Source: Microbacterium maritypicum MF109
GTDB lineage: Bacteria > Actinomycetota > Actinomycetes > Actinomycetales > Microbacteriaceae
DNA: 64,000 nt
Reading direction: 5' to 3'
Assembly (NCBI RefSeq): GCF_000455825.1
Contig: NZ_ATAO01000179.1
Span: forward strand, 89,884 to 153,883
Shown here: piece by piece, positions 45,851-55,748 of the stretch
How positions within the stretch are numbered: the first letter of the stretch is position 1
How the letters are laid out: the number at the start of each line of letters is the position of its first letter
Program-made: the position numbers and the translations under genes
The notes under the pieces: model-generated
What the model saw: only the letters and a program-made list of their open reading frames with translations
Told to the model about the DNA's origin: nothing
Databases searched by the model: none

Positions 45851-47371
45851 TCAGGCCCCGGTGACGGGAGCCGCGCCGGCGCCGGAACCGCCACGACGAC
45901 GACGGCGACGACGTGCCGGAGCCGGCTTGCCGTCGTGGTGCTCCTTGCCCGCACCGTCATGCGTGCCCGCGCCCTCGGCACCGCGATCGGCGGCCGGTGC
46001 GGACTGCCCCTCGCCGGACGTCGACTCTGCCGCGCCTTCGGTGAAGGTCGAACCGACCGGAGTCGTGCTGTTGCGACGGCGACGACGGCGGCGGGTGCCG
46101 CCCTCATCGGTCCCCTCGGCGGCGGCGTCGGCCGCGCGCTCGGGTCGACGGGTGCGCTCGGTCTTCACGGACTCCGTCTTGGGCGCCGACACCAGGCGGC
46201 CCTTCGTGCCCTGGGGGATGTTGAGGTCCTCGTACAGATGCGGGCTGGACGAGTAGGTCTCGATGGGCTCGGGCTGGCCGAACTCGAGGGCGCGGTTGAT
46301 CAGGGCCCACTTGTGCAGGTCTTCCCAGTCGACGAAGGTGACCGCGATGCCGGTCTTGCCCGCGCGGCCCGTACGGCCTGCGCGGTGCAGGTACGTCTTG
46401 TCCTCATCCGGGATCGTGTGGTTGATGACGTGCGTCACGTCATCGACGTCGATGCCTCGGGCGGCCACGTCGGTCGCGACCAGGACGTCGCGCTTGCCCG
46501 CCTTGAAGGCGGCCATCGAGCGCTCGCGCTGATCCTGACCCATGTCACCGTGCACGCCGCCCACATTGAAGCCGCGGTCGCTCAGCTCGTCGACGAGGCG
46601 CTGCGCCGCACGCTTGGTGCGGGTGAAGATCACGGTCTTTCCGCGACCCTCGGCCTGCAGGATGCGGGCGATGACCTCGTCCTTGTCCATCGAATGCGCA
46701 CGGTAGACGAGGTGCTTGATGTTCGCCTGCGTGAGGCCCTCGTCGGGGTCGTTCGCACGGATGTGGATCGGGTTCGACATGAAGCGACGTGCGAGGGCGA
46801 CGATCGGGCCGGGCATCGTCGCGGAGAACAGCTGCGTGTGACGGACGGCCGGGACTTTCTGGAAGATCTTCTCGATGTCGGCGAGGAAGCCGAGGTCGAG
46901 CATCTTGTCGGCCTCGTCGAGCACGACCTCGGTGGCGTGCGAGAGGTCGAGCAGGCGCTGACCGGCGAGGTCGATCAGTCGACCGGGTGTGCCGACCACG
47001 ATCTGCGCGCCGGCCTTGAGCTGGTCGATCTGGCCCTCGTAGGCCTTGCCGCCGTAGATGGCGACGACGCTGGTCGAGCGGTTGCTGGTGAGCAGGTCGA
47101 TGTCTTCGTACACCTGCACCGCGAGCTCGCGCGTCGGCACCACGATGAGTGCCTTGACGCCGTGCTCCGGGTCCTTGCCGAGGCGCTGGACGACGGGGAT
47201 GCCGAAGCCGAAGGTCTTGCCTGTTCCCGTCTTGGCCTGACCGATGATGTCCTGGCCGGGAAGGCCGAGGGGGATGGTCTGCTCCTGGATGGGGAACGCG
47301 TCGACGATGCCCTTGGCGGCGAGTGCGTCGACGATGTCCTGATCGATGCCGAGATCGGCGAAAGTTGTCAC
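45851..47371 (-). CDS. DEAD-box RNA helicase (second copy)
   Basis: This 506-aa helicase has Q motif FPIQEQ at about residue 28, Walker A AKTGTGKT at about 48, VLDEADKMLDLGFL, FSATMP and HRAGRTGRAG. The last 130 residues are rich in Arg/Lys clusters (RRRRRR) with Glu/Gly spacers. It should act on structured RNA, like CsdA/RhlE. The start is taken as the GTG at 47371 (TTFADLGIDQ); an in-frame GTG about 16 codons upstream is possible. Confidence 0.92.
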   Translation of the reverse strand: MTTFADLGIDQDIVDALAAKGIVDAFPIQEQTIPLGLPGQDIIGQAKTGTGKTFGFGIPVVQRLGKDPEHGVKALIVVPTRELAVQVYEDIDLLTSNRSTSVVAIYGGKAYEGQIDQLKAGAQIVVGTPGRLIDLAGQRLLDLSHATEVVLDEADKMLDLGFLADIEKIFQKVPAVRHTQLFSATMPGPIVALARRFMSNPIHIRANDPDEGLTQANIKHLVYRAHSMDKDEVIARILQAEGRGKTVIFTRTKRAAQRLVDELSDRGFNVGGVHGDMGQDQRERSMAAFKAGKRDVLVATDVAARGIDVDDVTHVINHTIPDEDKTYLHRAGRTGRAGKTGIAVTFVDWEDLHKWALINRALEFGQPEPIETYSSSPHLYEDLNIPQGTKGRLVSAPKTESVKTERTRRPERAADAAAEGTDEGGTRRRRRRRNSTTPVGSTFTEGAAESTSGEGQSAPAADRGAEGAGTHDGAGKEHHDGKPAPARRRRRRRGGSGAGAAPVTGA

Positions 47372-47568
47372 TTTATTCAGATTGCCTGTCCGGCGAGCCT
47401 GCGGGATCGCCACGTTAACGGATCCACGCCGTCTCTTGTGCCACAGGCGCGGGGCCCCGCTCCGACGGCGGGGACACGCCCAGCCTACCCCGAGGGGCGC
47501 CTCCGGCCAGGAAGGAGCGTTCGGCACGAGTATTGTGAACGTCGTGGTGGACTCGGGAGGACGACCTC

Positions 47569-48282
47569 GTGGTTAAGTGGTTCTGGCAGCGCGACGACGC
47601 GCCGCGACGCACCCTCGCGCTGCGCGGCAGAGGCGAGCAGGGAGATGCGACGCGCATCGACTTCGCCGAACTCGCCCCCGAACTCAATCGGTTCCTCGGG
47701 CAGGCCGCCTATCTGCAACTGGGCTACTTCGAGACGCTGACGCGTCTCATCCGCGCCACGACCGCGCTCTCCGAGAAGGAGTCGCTGTCTCGTGCGGCAG
47801 GGGCCGCCTTGACCAAGCACCGGGGGATCGTGGAGCTCATCGCCGAGCACGGGGACGACCCCACGCAGCTGATGCTCCCGTTCCGGGAGAACCTCGACGC
47901 GTTCCGTCGAAAGACCATCGGCGCGCGCCCACGGGAGACGCTTCTCGCCGTGTACATCACCGCCGGAATGCTCGACGACTTCTATCTCGCGCTGGCGTCC
48001 AGCTACGGAGACACCGGGCGGCGCGTGGCGGAGATCCTCCGCGAGGACGACGCTCGACACGAGATCGTCGCCATCATCCAGGAGACGATCGAGAGCGACG
48101 AGGAGTGGCGTTCGCTGCTGTCGATGTGGGCGCGCCGCCTGGTCGGCGACACGATCCTCGTCTGCCGCTCTGCGCTGCGGCCCGAGCGTCTCGAGATCGA
48201 CGAGGAGCGCATCGAACCGGTCTACACCGAGCTCATGGGTGCGCACGCTCGTCGCATGGACGCGATGGGACTGGCGTCCTAG
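47569..48282 (+). CDS. Ferritin-like protein, MiaE-related fold
   Basis: This 237-aa helical protein has Glu and His residues spaced as in di-iron four-helix bundles (QLGYFETL, TKHRGIVELIAEHG, REDDARHEIVAII). It resembles the actinobacterial ferritin-like group near tRNA hydroxylase MiaE. The enzyme activity is unproven. GGGAGGA lies about 8 nt before the GTG. It diverges from the helicase across about 200 nt. Confidence 0.8.
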   Translation: MVKWFWQRDDAPRRTLALRGRGEQGDATRIDFAELAPELNRFLGQAAYLQLGYFETLTRLIRATTALSEKESLSRAAGAALTKHRGIVELIAEHGDDPTQLMLPFRENLDAFRRKTIGARPRETLLAVYITAGMLDDFYLALASSYGDTGRRVAEILREDDARHEIVAIIQETIESDEEWRSLLSMWARRLVGDTILVCRSALRPERLEIDEERIEPVYTELMGAHARRMDAMGLAS

Positions 48283-48300
48283 GCGACGCAGTTCGACGGG

Positions 48301-48588
48301 TCAGATGCCCAGCGCCGCCCTGCTCTGGGCGTCGGAGCGCTTGCGCATCCCGGTGATGGCCACGGTCGCCAGTGCGGCGACGACGGGAGCGCCGAGGACG
48401 CTCGCGAGCCACAGCCAGATACTGTCCTCGCCCACACCGGCCCACTGCAGGCCCGTGTAGGTGAGCGCCGATACGGCGGTGGCGATCGCCGGGGTCAGGG
48501 CGACGCCGCGCAGCTCGCGATCGCGGATCAGGAAGTGCGCGGCGATTCCCAGAGCGCACGCGCCGATGAGTGCGAGGAGGATGTACAT
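48301..48588 (-). CDS. Small membrane protein, three segments
   Basis: This 95-aa protein has about three membrane segments (residues 2-20, 31-50 and 57-80) and a basic C-terminus. It starts 7 nt after the DUF3107 stop and is probably co-transcribed with it. I do not recognise the family. Confidence 0.6.
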   Translation of the reverse strand: MYILLALIGACALGIAAHFLIRDRELRGVALTPAIATAVSALTYTGLQWAGVGEDSIWLWLASVLGAPVVAALATVAITGMRKRSDAQSRAALGI

Positions 48589-48595
48589 CGCGCGG

Positions 48596-48820
48596 TCAGG
48601 CGACGAAGCCGACGCGGCGCGATTCCTCGGTGCCCAGCTCGATGTAGGCGAGGTTCGCGGTCGGGACGATGTAGGAGTTGCCCTTCACGTCGGCGAAGCT
48701 CACGTGCGACGCGCTCTGCTCGAGCGCCGCGGCGACCTGGGTGCGGACCTCTTCAGCGCTGGCGCCGGTGTCGAAGCTCAGTTCACGGCCGGTGTTGATG
48801 ATGCCGATGCGGATTTCCAC
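48596..48820 (-). CDS. DUF3107 small conserved protein
   Basis: This 74-aa protein (EIRIGIINTGRELSFDTG near the start) belongs to DUF3107, an actinobacterial family of unknown function often found next to the AdnAB/UvrD2 repair genes. The GTG at 48820 follows AAGGAG about 8 nt upstream, which decides this start over longer frames. Confidence 0.88.
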   Translation of the reverse strand: MEIRIGIINTGRELSFDTGASAEEVRTQVAAALEQSASHVSFADVKGNSYIVPTANLAYIELGTEESRRVGFVA

Positions 48821-48990
48821 GCGTGCTCCTTGAAGTTCGGGGACTGCGCCAACTCTACCCCGCGGGCACCGGGCAGGATCGGCCGCGGGGACCGGTTTCG
48901 CCGTGAGCGCACAGCGCGGACGACTGCGACCCCGGACGTGCCTGGCGGGTGCGGGCTGCGATGTCCGCACGTCCGGATAGCGTGGAGGTC

Positions 48991-51900
48991 ATGACACCCG
49001 ATACCGCTCAGCGCGCTGTGATCGCCGCAGAGCCGTCGGCATCCGGCGTCGTCATCGGCGCGCCGGGAACGGGCAAGACGCGCACCCTCATCGAGCGTGT
49101 CGTGCACCTGCTCGACGTCGAGGGGCTGCGCCCCGAACAGGTTCTCGCCCTCACCCCGAACCGCCAGGCGGCGACGGCTCTGCGCGATCGGATCGGCGTG
49201 CGCATCGGTCAGGCGACGCCGGGACCGTTGGCCAGATCGCTCGGTTCCTTCGCCTTCCAGCTCGTCCGTGGAGCGATGGTGCGAGAAGGAGCCGAACCGC
49301 CGGCGCTGCTGACCGGTGCCGATCAGGACCGCATCATCGCCGAACTGCTCGCCGGAGATGCGGAAGACGGGCGCATCCGGTGGCCCGACGCGCTGAGCAC
49401 TTCCGTGCGCGCCTCGAAGGGGTTCCGCTCCGAGCTGCGTGCCTTCCTCGCCGAGTGCACCGAGATCGGCGTCGACGCCGCGGAACTCCGGGCCTCGGGA
49501 AACGAGGTGTGGGTGGCGACGGCGGAGTTCCTCGTCGAGTACCGCATGGTCCTCGACGCGCTCCGCTCGGCGCACCGCGACGCCGCTGATCTGCTCAGCG
49601 AGGCGAGCACCATCCTGGATACGGCAGACGCGAACACCCTCGGCCCGCTCGCTCCCTTGCGCGTGGTGCTCATCGATGACGCGCAGGAGCTCACCCGCGG
49701 TGGGATCGCCGTCGTGACGGCCTTGCGCAGCCGCGGGATCGCCGTGCACGCCTTCGGCGATCCCGACATCTCATCCGGGTCGTTCCGTGGAGCCAGCCCC
49801 GAGCTGTTCGCCCAGCTCGCCGGCGTGCTGGGAGACGTGCACGTACTCGACGGGCCGCACCGCCAGCGTCCGGCGCTCACGGCGCTCACCCGCACCGTGA
49901 CGCAGGCGATCGGCGTGTCCGGACGGGTCGAGCACCGGCGCGCTCCGGTGCCGGTGACCGCCGAAGAGGTCGAAGCCGGAGTCGCGACGTTCGTTGCTCC
50001 TTCCCCCTATGAGGAGCTCGATCGCATCGCCGGCGTCATGCGCGAGTGGCACCTCTCCGACGGCATCCGCTGGGACCGGATGGCGGTCATCGCCCACGAC
50101 ACCCGGCAGGTCACCGCACTCGAGACCGAACTCGCCGCCAGGGAGATCCCGACACGAGCGGCCGGTGTGCAGCGCCCGCTCGGCAGCGAGGGGATCGTAC
50201 GCGACATCGTCGGCATCGTGCGTCTGGCACTCACCCCGGTCGAAGAGCGCACGTCGCCCGCACTCGAGGAGGCGCTGCGCACCCCCTTCGGAGGGATGGA
50301 CGCGATCGGGCTGCGGCGACTGCGTGCGCGCCTCCGACACGTCGAACTCGAGCAGGGAGGATCGACGCCTGCACGCGAACTGCTGCGCCGGGCGATGGCG
50401 AATCCTGCGCACCTCACGCTGATCGACGCTCCGGAATCGCGCACGGCCGAACGGTTCGCCGAGACGATCGAAGCGCTCTCCCGCGGCGCGGCGGCGGGGG
50501 AGACGATCCACGACCTGCTGTGGCGGGTCTGGGATCAGGCTCGGGCCGTCGACGGCCGGCGGCTGCAGGTCGCCTGGCGCGAGATCTCGCTGCTGCCGAC
50601 GGGAGCGGAGACGGCTCGTTCGCTCGATGCGCTGGTCTCTCTGTTCGACTCCGCGAAGCGCTTCGTCGAGCGTACGCCGAACGAGAGGCCCGAGGTCTTC
50701 GTGCGCGACATCCTCGACAGCGAGGTTCCGGAGGATTCGCTGTCGACTCCCGACCGGCCGGGAAAGGTCACGCTGCTGACCCCCGCCACCGCCCTCGGCA
50801 CGGAGTTCGACGCGGTCGTGGTCGCCGGCGTGCAGGACGGCATCTGGCCCAACGTGCGGCTGCGTGGCGGTCTGCTGCAGACCTGGCGTCTGCCGGATGC
50901 GATCCAGGCCGCCCGCACGGGGATCTCCATCGAGGCTCCAGGGGTCCTCGACCGCCGACGTGCGGCACTGCACGATGAGCTCCGGCTCTTCGTGCGCGCT
51001 GTGTCGCGTGCACGCGGTCGTCTCCTGATCACGGCGGTGGACGACGACGACCTCACGCCCAGCCCGTTCTTCGGCTTCCTGCCTGCGCCGGAACCACCCG
51101 AGCGGCATGCCTCGGCGGAGCACCCGCTCACCCTGCGCGGACTCGTCGCGCGGCACCGACGCATGCTCACGACGACGGTCTCCGAGCCCGTGCGCCGTGC
51201 CGCCGCGGCACAGCTCGCCGTCCTCGCTCGCGAAGGCGTCCCTGGAGCCGACCCGGCGGAGTGGTACGGGATCACCCCGCCATCGACGCAGGCGCCGCTG
51301 CGCGATCTCGCCGTCACCGGAGCCCGGGTATCGCCCTCGAAGATGGAGTCCTACGAGGAATGCGGCCTCAACTGGGTCGTCTCGGCGCTCGGCGGCGACA
51401 CCGTGATGCCGCCGACCGCCGGCATCGGCACGATCGTGCACGAGGCGATGGAGAGGGTACCCGAAGGAGATCTCGAGCGGATGCGGGAGATCGTGGCCGA
51501 GCACTGGCCGGAGCTCGATTTCGAGACCGAGTGGATCGGGCGCAAGGAACGACGTCGTGCCGATCTGCTCGTCGATCGGCTGCACACCTACCTGGGCGAC
51601 GTGCGCCGGGAGGGAGGGCGCGTCATCGGCAGTGAGGTCGAGTTCCGCTTCGCCGTCGACGTGGCTCCCGCGACCGACGAGGAGATCGCGCCGACGGTGC
51701 ACGCGGTGGGGGAGGACCAGGCGAATAAGGCGATCATCCACGGCTACATCGACCGTGTGGAAGCCTACCCGCCGGGCGCCGGCGAGCATCCGGCAGCTCG
51801 AGGCCGCGGCTGGGAGCCGATGTCGGGGGGTCCTGACGGCCCGACGGTCGTGGTCGATCTGAAGACGGGGAAGAATGATCCCGAATCCGACTCCGGTGTG

Positions 51901-52212
51901 ATCGAGCACGCGCAGCTGGCCGCCTATCAGGTGGCGGTCCAGCAGGGACTGATCGAGGGGGCGCCGTCGTCGTCGCTGGCCGGCGCTCGACTCGTGATCG
52001 TCTCCAAGACACTCGCCAAGAGCGACTACCGCATCGCCCATCAGCACACGCTCGACGATGAGTCGCGAACGGCGTTCCTGAAGCGCGTGTCGGATGCGGC
52101 TCGCGGTATGTCGGCATCGAGCTTCACCGCGCAGGTCGAGTCGCACTGTGCGGACACGCAGCGCCGGGTGCACCCCTGCCGCATCCATACTGTGCCGGCG
52201 GTGAGCTCATGA
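48991..52212 (+). CDS. adnA: AdnA-like helicase-nuclease subunit
   Basis: This 1073-aa protein combines a UvrD-like N-terminal part and a C-terminal RecB-type nuclease. Walker A is GAPGTGKT near residue 29, but the DExQ box is degenerate (LIDDAQEL), as expected for the weak-motor subunit of AdnAB. The nuclease site is seen in VVVDLKTGKND (Asp956, Lys958) and QLAAYQVAV. Cys791, Cys1053 and Cys1063 may ligate an Fe-S cluster. It overlaps the next gene by ATGA. AdnAB resects double-strand breaks in mycobacteria; gene order and domain layout support the assignment here. Confidence 0.87.
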   Translation: MTPDTAQRAVIAAEPSASGVVIGAPGTGKTRTLIERVVHLLDVEGLRPEQVLALTPNRQAATALRDRIGVRIGQATPGPLARSLGSFAFQLVRGAMVREGAEPPALLTGADQDRIIAELLAGDAEDGRIRWPDALSTSVRASKGFRSELRAFLAECTEIGVDAAELRASGNEVWVATAEFLVEYRMVLDALRSAHRDAADLLSEASTILDTADANTLGPLAPLRVVLIDDAQELTRGGIAVVTALRSRGIAVHAFGDPDISSGSFRGASPELFAQLAGVLGDVHVLDGPHRQRPALTALTRTVTQAIGVSGRVEHRRAPVPVTAEEVEAGVATFVAPSPYEELDRIAGVMREWHLSDGIRWDRMAVIAHDTRQVTALETELAAREIPTRAAGVQRPLGSEGIVRDIVGIVRLALTPVEERTSPALEEALRTPFGGMDAIGLRRLRARLRHVELEQGGSTPARELLRRAMANPAHLTLIDAPESRTAERFAETIEALSRGAAAGETIHDLLWRVWDQARAVDGRRLQVAWREISLLPTGAETARSLDALVSLFDSAKRFVERTPNERPEVFVRDILDSEVPEDSLSTPDRPGKVTLLTPATALGTEFDAVVVAGVQDGIWPNVRLRGGLLQTWRLPDAIQAARTGISIEAPGVLDRRRAALHDELRLFVRAVSRARGRLLITAVDDDDLTPSPFFGFLPAPEPPERHASAEHPLTLRGLVARHRRMLTTTVSEPVRRAAAAQLAVLAREGVPGADPAEWYGITPPSTQAPLRDLAVTGARVSPSKMESYEECGLNWVVSALGGDTVMPPTAGIGTIVHEAMERVPEGDLERMREIVAEHWPELDFETEWIGRKERRRADLLVDRLHTYLGDVRREGGRVIGSEVEFRFAVDVAPATDEEIAPTVHAVGEDQANKAIIHGYIDRVEAYPPGAGEHPAARGRGWEPMSGGPDGPTVVVDLKTGKNDPESDSGVIEHAQLAAYQVAVQQGLIEGAPSSSLAGARLVIVSKTLAKSDYRIAHQHTLDDESRTAFLKRVSDAARGMSASSFTAQVESHCADTQRRVHPCRIHTVPAVSS

Positions 52213-55200
52213 CGGGCGTGAGCGGGCCGGAGCGGAGCGGAGCAGGGTGGAGCGGCGGTGCGGGCATCTCCGCCACAGACATCGCGGCTGCGCTGGGGCA
52301 ACCGTCGCCGACACCCGCACAGCAGCGGGTGATCGAAGCGCCGCCGGAGCCTGCCCTCGTCGTCGCCGGAGCAGGAAGCGGTAAGACCGAGACGATGTCG
52401 GGGCGGGTGGTCTGGCTCGTGGCCAACGGGCACGTCCGCCGCGACGAGATCCTCGGCCTCACCTTCACGCGCAAAGCCGCAGGAGAGCTCGCGGAACGGA
52501 TCGCCCATCGGCTCGCGGTCATCGACGAGTACGGACGCCGGGGGCTCCTCCCGCATCTGCCCGAGATCGTGGCGGACGGGTCACTTCGGAGGGTCGACGA
52601 GGCCGTGCCGGGCCGACAGCGTGAGCTGGTGCGCGCGCACGTGCTCGACGAACTCGCTGCGCACCGCGGAACGGGATGGGATCCGGTGACCCCTCGTGCT
52701 GCGGAAGACCTGATGATCCGGCCGCGCGTCTCGACCTACAACGCCTTCGCCGACGGCATCGTCCGTGAGCACGCGGCGCGCATCGGACGGGACCCCGACG
52801 TGGCGATGCTCAGCCAGGCCGCCTCCTGGATGCTGGCACGCGAAGTGGTGCTCCGCAGCGACCTCCCCGAGCTGGAGAACATCGATTTCGCGCTCGGCAC
52901 GGTCATCGACGCTGTGCAGAGGCTCGCCGGCGATGCCCTCGACCACCGCGTCGACCTCGACCGTGCCGAGCACATCGCCCGCGATCAGGCACTCGCGTTC
53001 GAGCCCTATCGGGGCAACGCCGACGTCGAGAAGGCGGCGGTGAACCTGCTCAGTCTGCCGACGCTGACCCGCCTCGTGCGCGACTACATCGCCGAGAAAC
53101 AGCGCCGAGGCGTGCTCGACTTCGCCGACCAGGTGGGCGGGGCCTACGACATCGTCGAATCGGCTCCCGACGTACGGGCCGAACTGCGCGAGCAGCACCG
53201 TGTCGTGCTGCTCGACGAGTACCAAGACACGTCGGTCATCCAGACCCGCTTCCTCGCCGAGCTGTTCCGCGACTCCGCGGTGATGGCCGTGGGCGACCCG
53301 CATCAGTCGATCTACGGTTGGCGAGGTGCGAGCGCCGACAACCTCTACGCCTTCTCCCGCACGTTCTCGAGCACCGCAGCGGCGCAGACCTACAGCCTCA
53401 TGACCAGCTGGCGCAATGATCGAGGCATCCTCGGGATCGCGAACCGCGTGCTCGAACCCCTGCAACGCCCGGGGCTCGACGTGCCGCCGCTCGAACCGCG
53501 CCCCGGCGCCGGGGAAGGCACCGTGACCATCGAGTACCCGTTCACGGTCGACGAAGAGGCATCCGCCGTGGCGGAATGGTTCGCCGAGCGCCGTGCCGCG
53601 CACGACGCCCGCAGCGCCGGTGAGTCCCCGGGCGCGAAGCCGCACACCGGTGCCATCCTGTTCCGTTCGAAACGCCACATGCAGACGTTCGCCGCCGCGC
53701 TCGCGGCGCGTGGCATCCCGCACCGCATCCTCGGCCTCGGCGGTCTGCTGGCGACGCCGGAGGTGGTCGACGTCGTGTCGACGCTGCGCGTGGTGCACGA
53801 CCCCACCGCGGGGTCGGCGCTCATCCGCCTTCTCACGGGTCCTCGTTTCGGTGTCGGCGTTGCCGACATGGCGGCGCTCTACGACCTCGGGCGCACACTC
53901 TCCGAGCGCGACCCCGCCATGGCTCCGTTGCCCGAGGAGGTGCGCGCGCGGCTGCGTTCCTCGCGGGGGGCCGACGAGGCGGTCTCGATCATCGACGCGG
54001 TCGACGTGGTGCGTGCGGTGCGCGACGACTATCGGCTCCTCGAGTCCATCACGCCCGACGGCAGGGCGAGGGTGCGTGCGGCGGGGGAGATGCTCGAGCG
54101 ACTGCGCCGAGCGTCCTCCCAGCCGATCCCCGAGCTGATCCGGCTGGTCGAGCTCGAACTGCGGCTGGACATCGAGTTGGCGGCCAACGAGACCAGAGGC
54201 CCGGCCCGTGTCGCCGCGACCCAGCTGCGGGCCTTCGCCGATGAGGTACGAGCCTTCCTCGCGGCGGACGAGCGGGGGAGCATCGGCAGTCTGCTCGCGT
54301 GGCTCGACAAGGCCGAGAGCACCGACGAGCTCATGCCCCGGCCCGAGCCGCCGGAGGCCGGAGTCGTGCAACTGCTGACGATCCATGGGTCGAAGGGGCT
54401 GGAATGGGACGCGGTCGCCGTGGTGCGGCTCGTGATCGACGAACTTCCCAGCCGGGTCTCCGACACCTCCGGCTGGTTCGGCCTCGGAGTCGTTCCGTTT
54501 GCTCTGCGCGGTGACCGCGACGCGCTGCCCCGATTCGAGTGGGATCCGGTCGAGGCGATGGGTGACGAGGCCGACCCCGTCAAGCGCCAGAAGCTCGCGC
54601 AGGCCTCACTGTCCGGTGGTGCGACGAAGGCGAATCCCCGGGGCGGCGCGATCAAACGCTTCAAGGATGCCTACCGGACCTATCAGCAGCAGGAGGAGCG
54701 GCGTCTGGCGTACGTCGCGGTCACCCGCGCGCGCACCGATCTGCTTCTCAGCGGTGCGCATTGGGCAGGACAGAAGTCTCCGCGCACCCCGAGCCCCTAT
54801 CTGGTCGAGGCCATCGAGGTGCAGGGGCTCGACGAGGTCGAGGCGGTCGACCCCGACGACAACCCCTATGACGGCCCCGGTTCGACGTTGCGGTGGCCCC
54901 TCGACCCGTTGGGGGCACGACGAGAGGTCGTGTCCGCGGCGGCTGCGGCCGTGGATGACGCCGCCCGCAGAGGGACGGCGGAACCGTCGGTGGAGCTCGC
55001 CCGCCTGCTGGCCGAGCGTGCGGCGAGGCAGCGCGGAACCGACGCGGACGCCCCGACGCGCGTCCCGGCATCGCGATTCAAGGACTACGTCACCGACTTC
55101 TCCGGCACGCTCTCCTCGATCGTCAGACCCATGCCCGAGCGACCGTACCGGCAGACCCGGCTCGGCACGCTGTTCCACGCCTGGGTGGAACAGCGTTCGG

Positions 55201-55748
55201 AGCTGGTCGGTGTCGGCAGCCGCCCGGATGAGGCCCTCTGGGAGCTCGACGAGGATGAGATCGCGTCGGAACCCGCGCAGGCGACGGTGGAGACGCGGGA
55301 GGGGGCGGCAGCGACCGCAGATGCCGCCGATCTCGCCGCTCTGCAGGCGACCTTCGAGCGCAGCGAATGGGGAGGACTGCAGCCGATCGCCGTCGAGATC
55401 GAGATCGACTTCGCCCTCGGCGCCGGACTTCCCTCGTCGGAGGTGGCAGGATCGCACATCGTCATCTGCAAGCTCGACGCCGTCTACCGACGTGCCGACC
55501 GTGGTGGACGCATCGAGATCGTGGATTGGAAGACCGGGAAGGCTCCGCGAACGGCAGACGAGCGCGAGGAGCGGATGCTGCAGCTGGCGCTCTACCGTCT
55601 GGCGTACCATCGGCGCTTCGACGTGCCTCTGGAGGACATCGACGTCGCGCTGTACTACGTCGCGGACGACCTGATCATCCGTGGCGACCGTGTCTACTCG
55701 GAGGAAGAGCTCTTCCAGCGCTGGAGCGCCGCCCGCGCCGCACGCTGA
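52209..55748 (+). CDS. adnB: AdnB-like helicase-nuclease subunit
   Basis: This 1179-aa protein is the likely lead motor of the AdnAB complex. It has an intact Walker A (GAGSGKTE near residue 56), the DExQ box as LLDEYQDTS, GDPHQSIYGWRGA, and the UvrD motif HGSKGLEWDAVAVV. The C-terminal RecB nuclease domain shows LGTLFHAWVEQR and VDWKTGKAP (Asp1106, Lys1108) with QLALYRLAYHRR. Its last 55 nt overlap the 3' end of the opposite-strand kinase gene. Confidence 0.9.
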   Translation: MTGVSGPERSGAGWSGGAGISATDIAAALGQPSPTPAQQRVIEAPPEPALVVAGAGSGKTETMSGRVVWLVANGHVRRDEILGLTFTRKAAGELAERIAHRLAVIDEYGRRGLLPHLPEIVADGSLRRVDEAVPGRQRELVRAHVLDELAAHRGTGWDPVTPRAAEDLMIRPRVSTYNAFADGIVREHAARIGRDPDVAMLSQAASWMLAREVVLRSDLPELENIDFALGTVIDAVQRLAGDALDHRVDLDRAEHIARDQALAFEPYRGNADVEKAAVNLLSLPTLTRLVRDYIAEKQRRGVLDFADQVGGAYDIVESAPDVRAELREQHRVVLLDEYQDTSVIQTRFLAELFRDSAVMAVGDPHQSIYGWRGASADNLYAFSRTFSSTAAAQTYSLMTSWRNDRGILGIANRVLEPLQRPGLDVPPLEPRPGAGEGTVTIEYPFTVDEEASAVAEWFAERRAAHDARSAGESPGAKPHTGAILFRSKRHMQTFAAALAARGIPHRILGLGGLLATPEVVDVVSTLRVVHDPTAGSALIRLLTGPRFGVGVADMAALYDLGRTLSERDPAMAPLPEEVRARLRSSRGADEAVSIIDAVDVVRAVRDDYRLLESITPDGRARVRAAGEMLERLRRASSQPIPELIRLVELELRLDIELAANETRGPARVAATQLRAFADEVRAFLAADERGSIGSLLAWLDKAESTDELMPRPEPPEAGVVQLLTIHGSKGLEWDAVAVVRLVIDELPSRVSDTSGWFGLGVVPFALRGDRDALPRFEWDPVEAMGDEADPVKRQKLAQASLSGGATKANPRGGAIKRFKDAYRTYQQQEERRLAYVAVTRARTDLLLSGAHWAGQKSPRTPSPYLVEAIEVQGLDEVEAVDPDDNPYDGPGSTLRWPLDPLGARREVVSAAAAAVDDAARRGTAEPSVELARLLAERAARQRGTDADAPTRVPASRFKDYVTDFSGTLSSIVRPMPERPYRQTRLGTLFHAWVEQRSELVGVGSRPDEALWELDEDEIASEPAQATVETREGAAATADAADLAALQATFERSEWGGLQPIAVEIEIDFALGAGLPSSEVAGSHIVICKLDAVYRRADRGGRIEIVDWKTGKAPRTADEREERMLQLALYRLAYHRRFDVPLEDIDVALYYVADDLIIRGDRVYSEEELFQRWSAARAAR

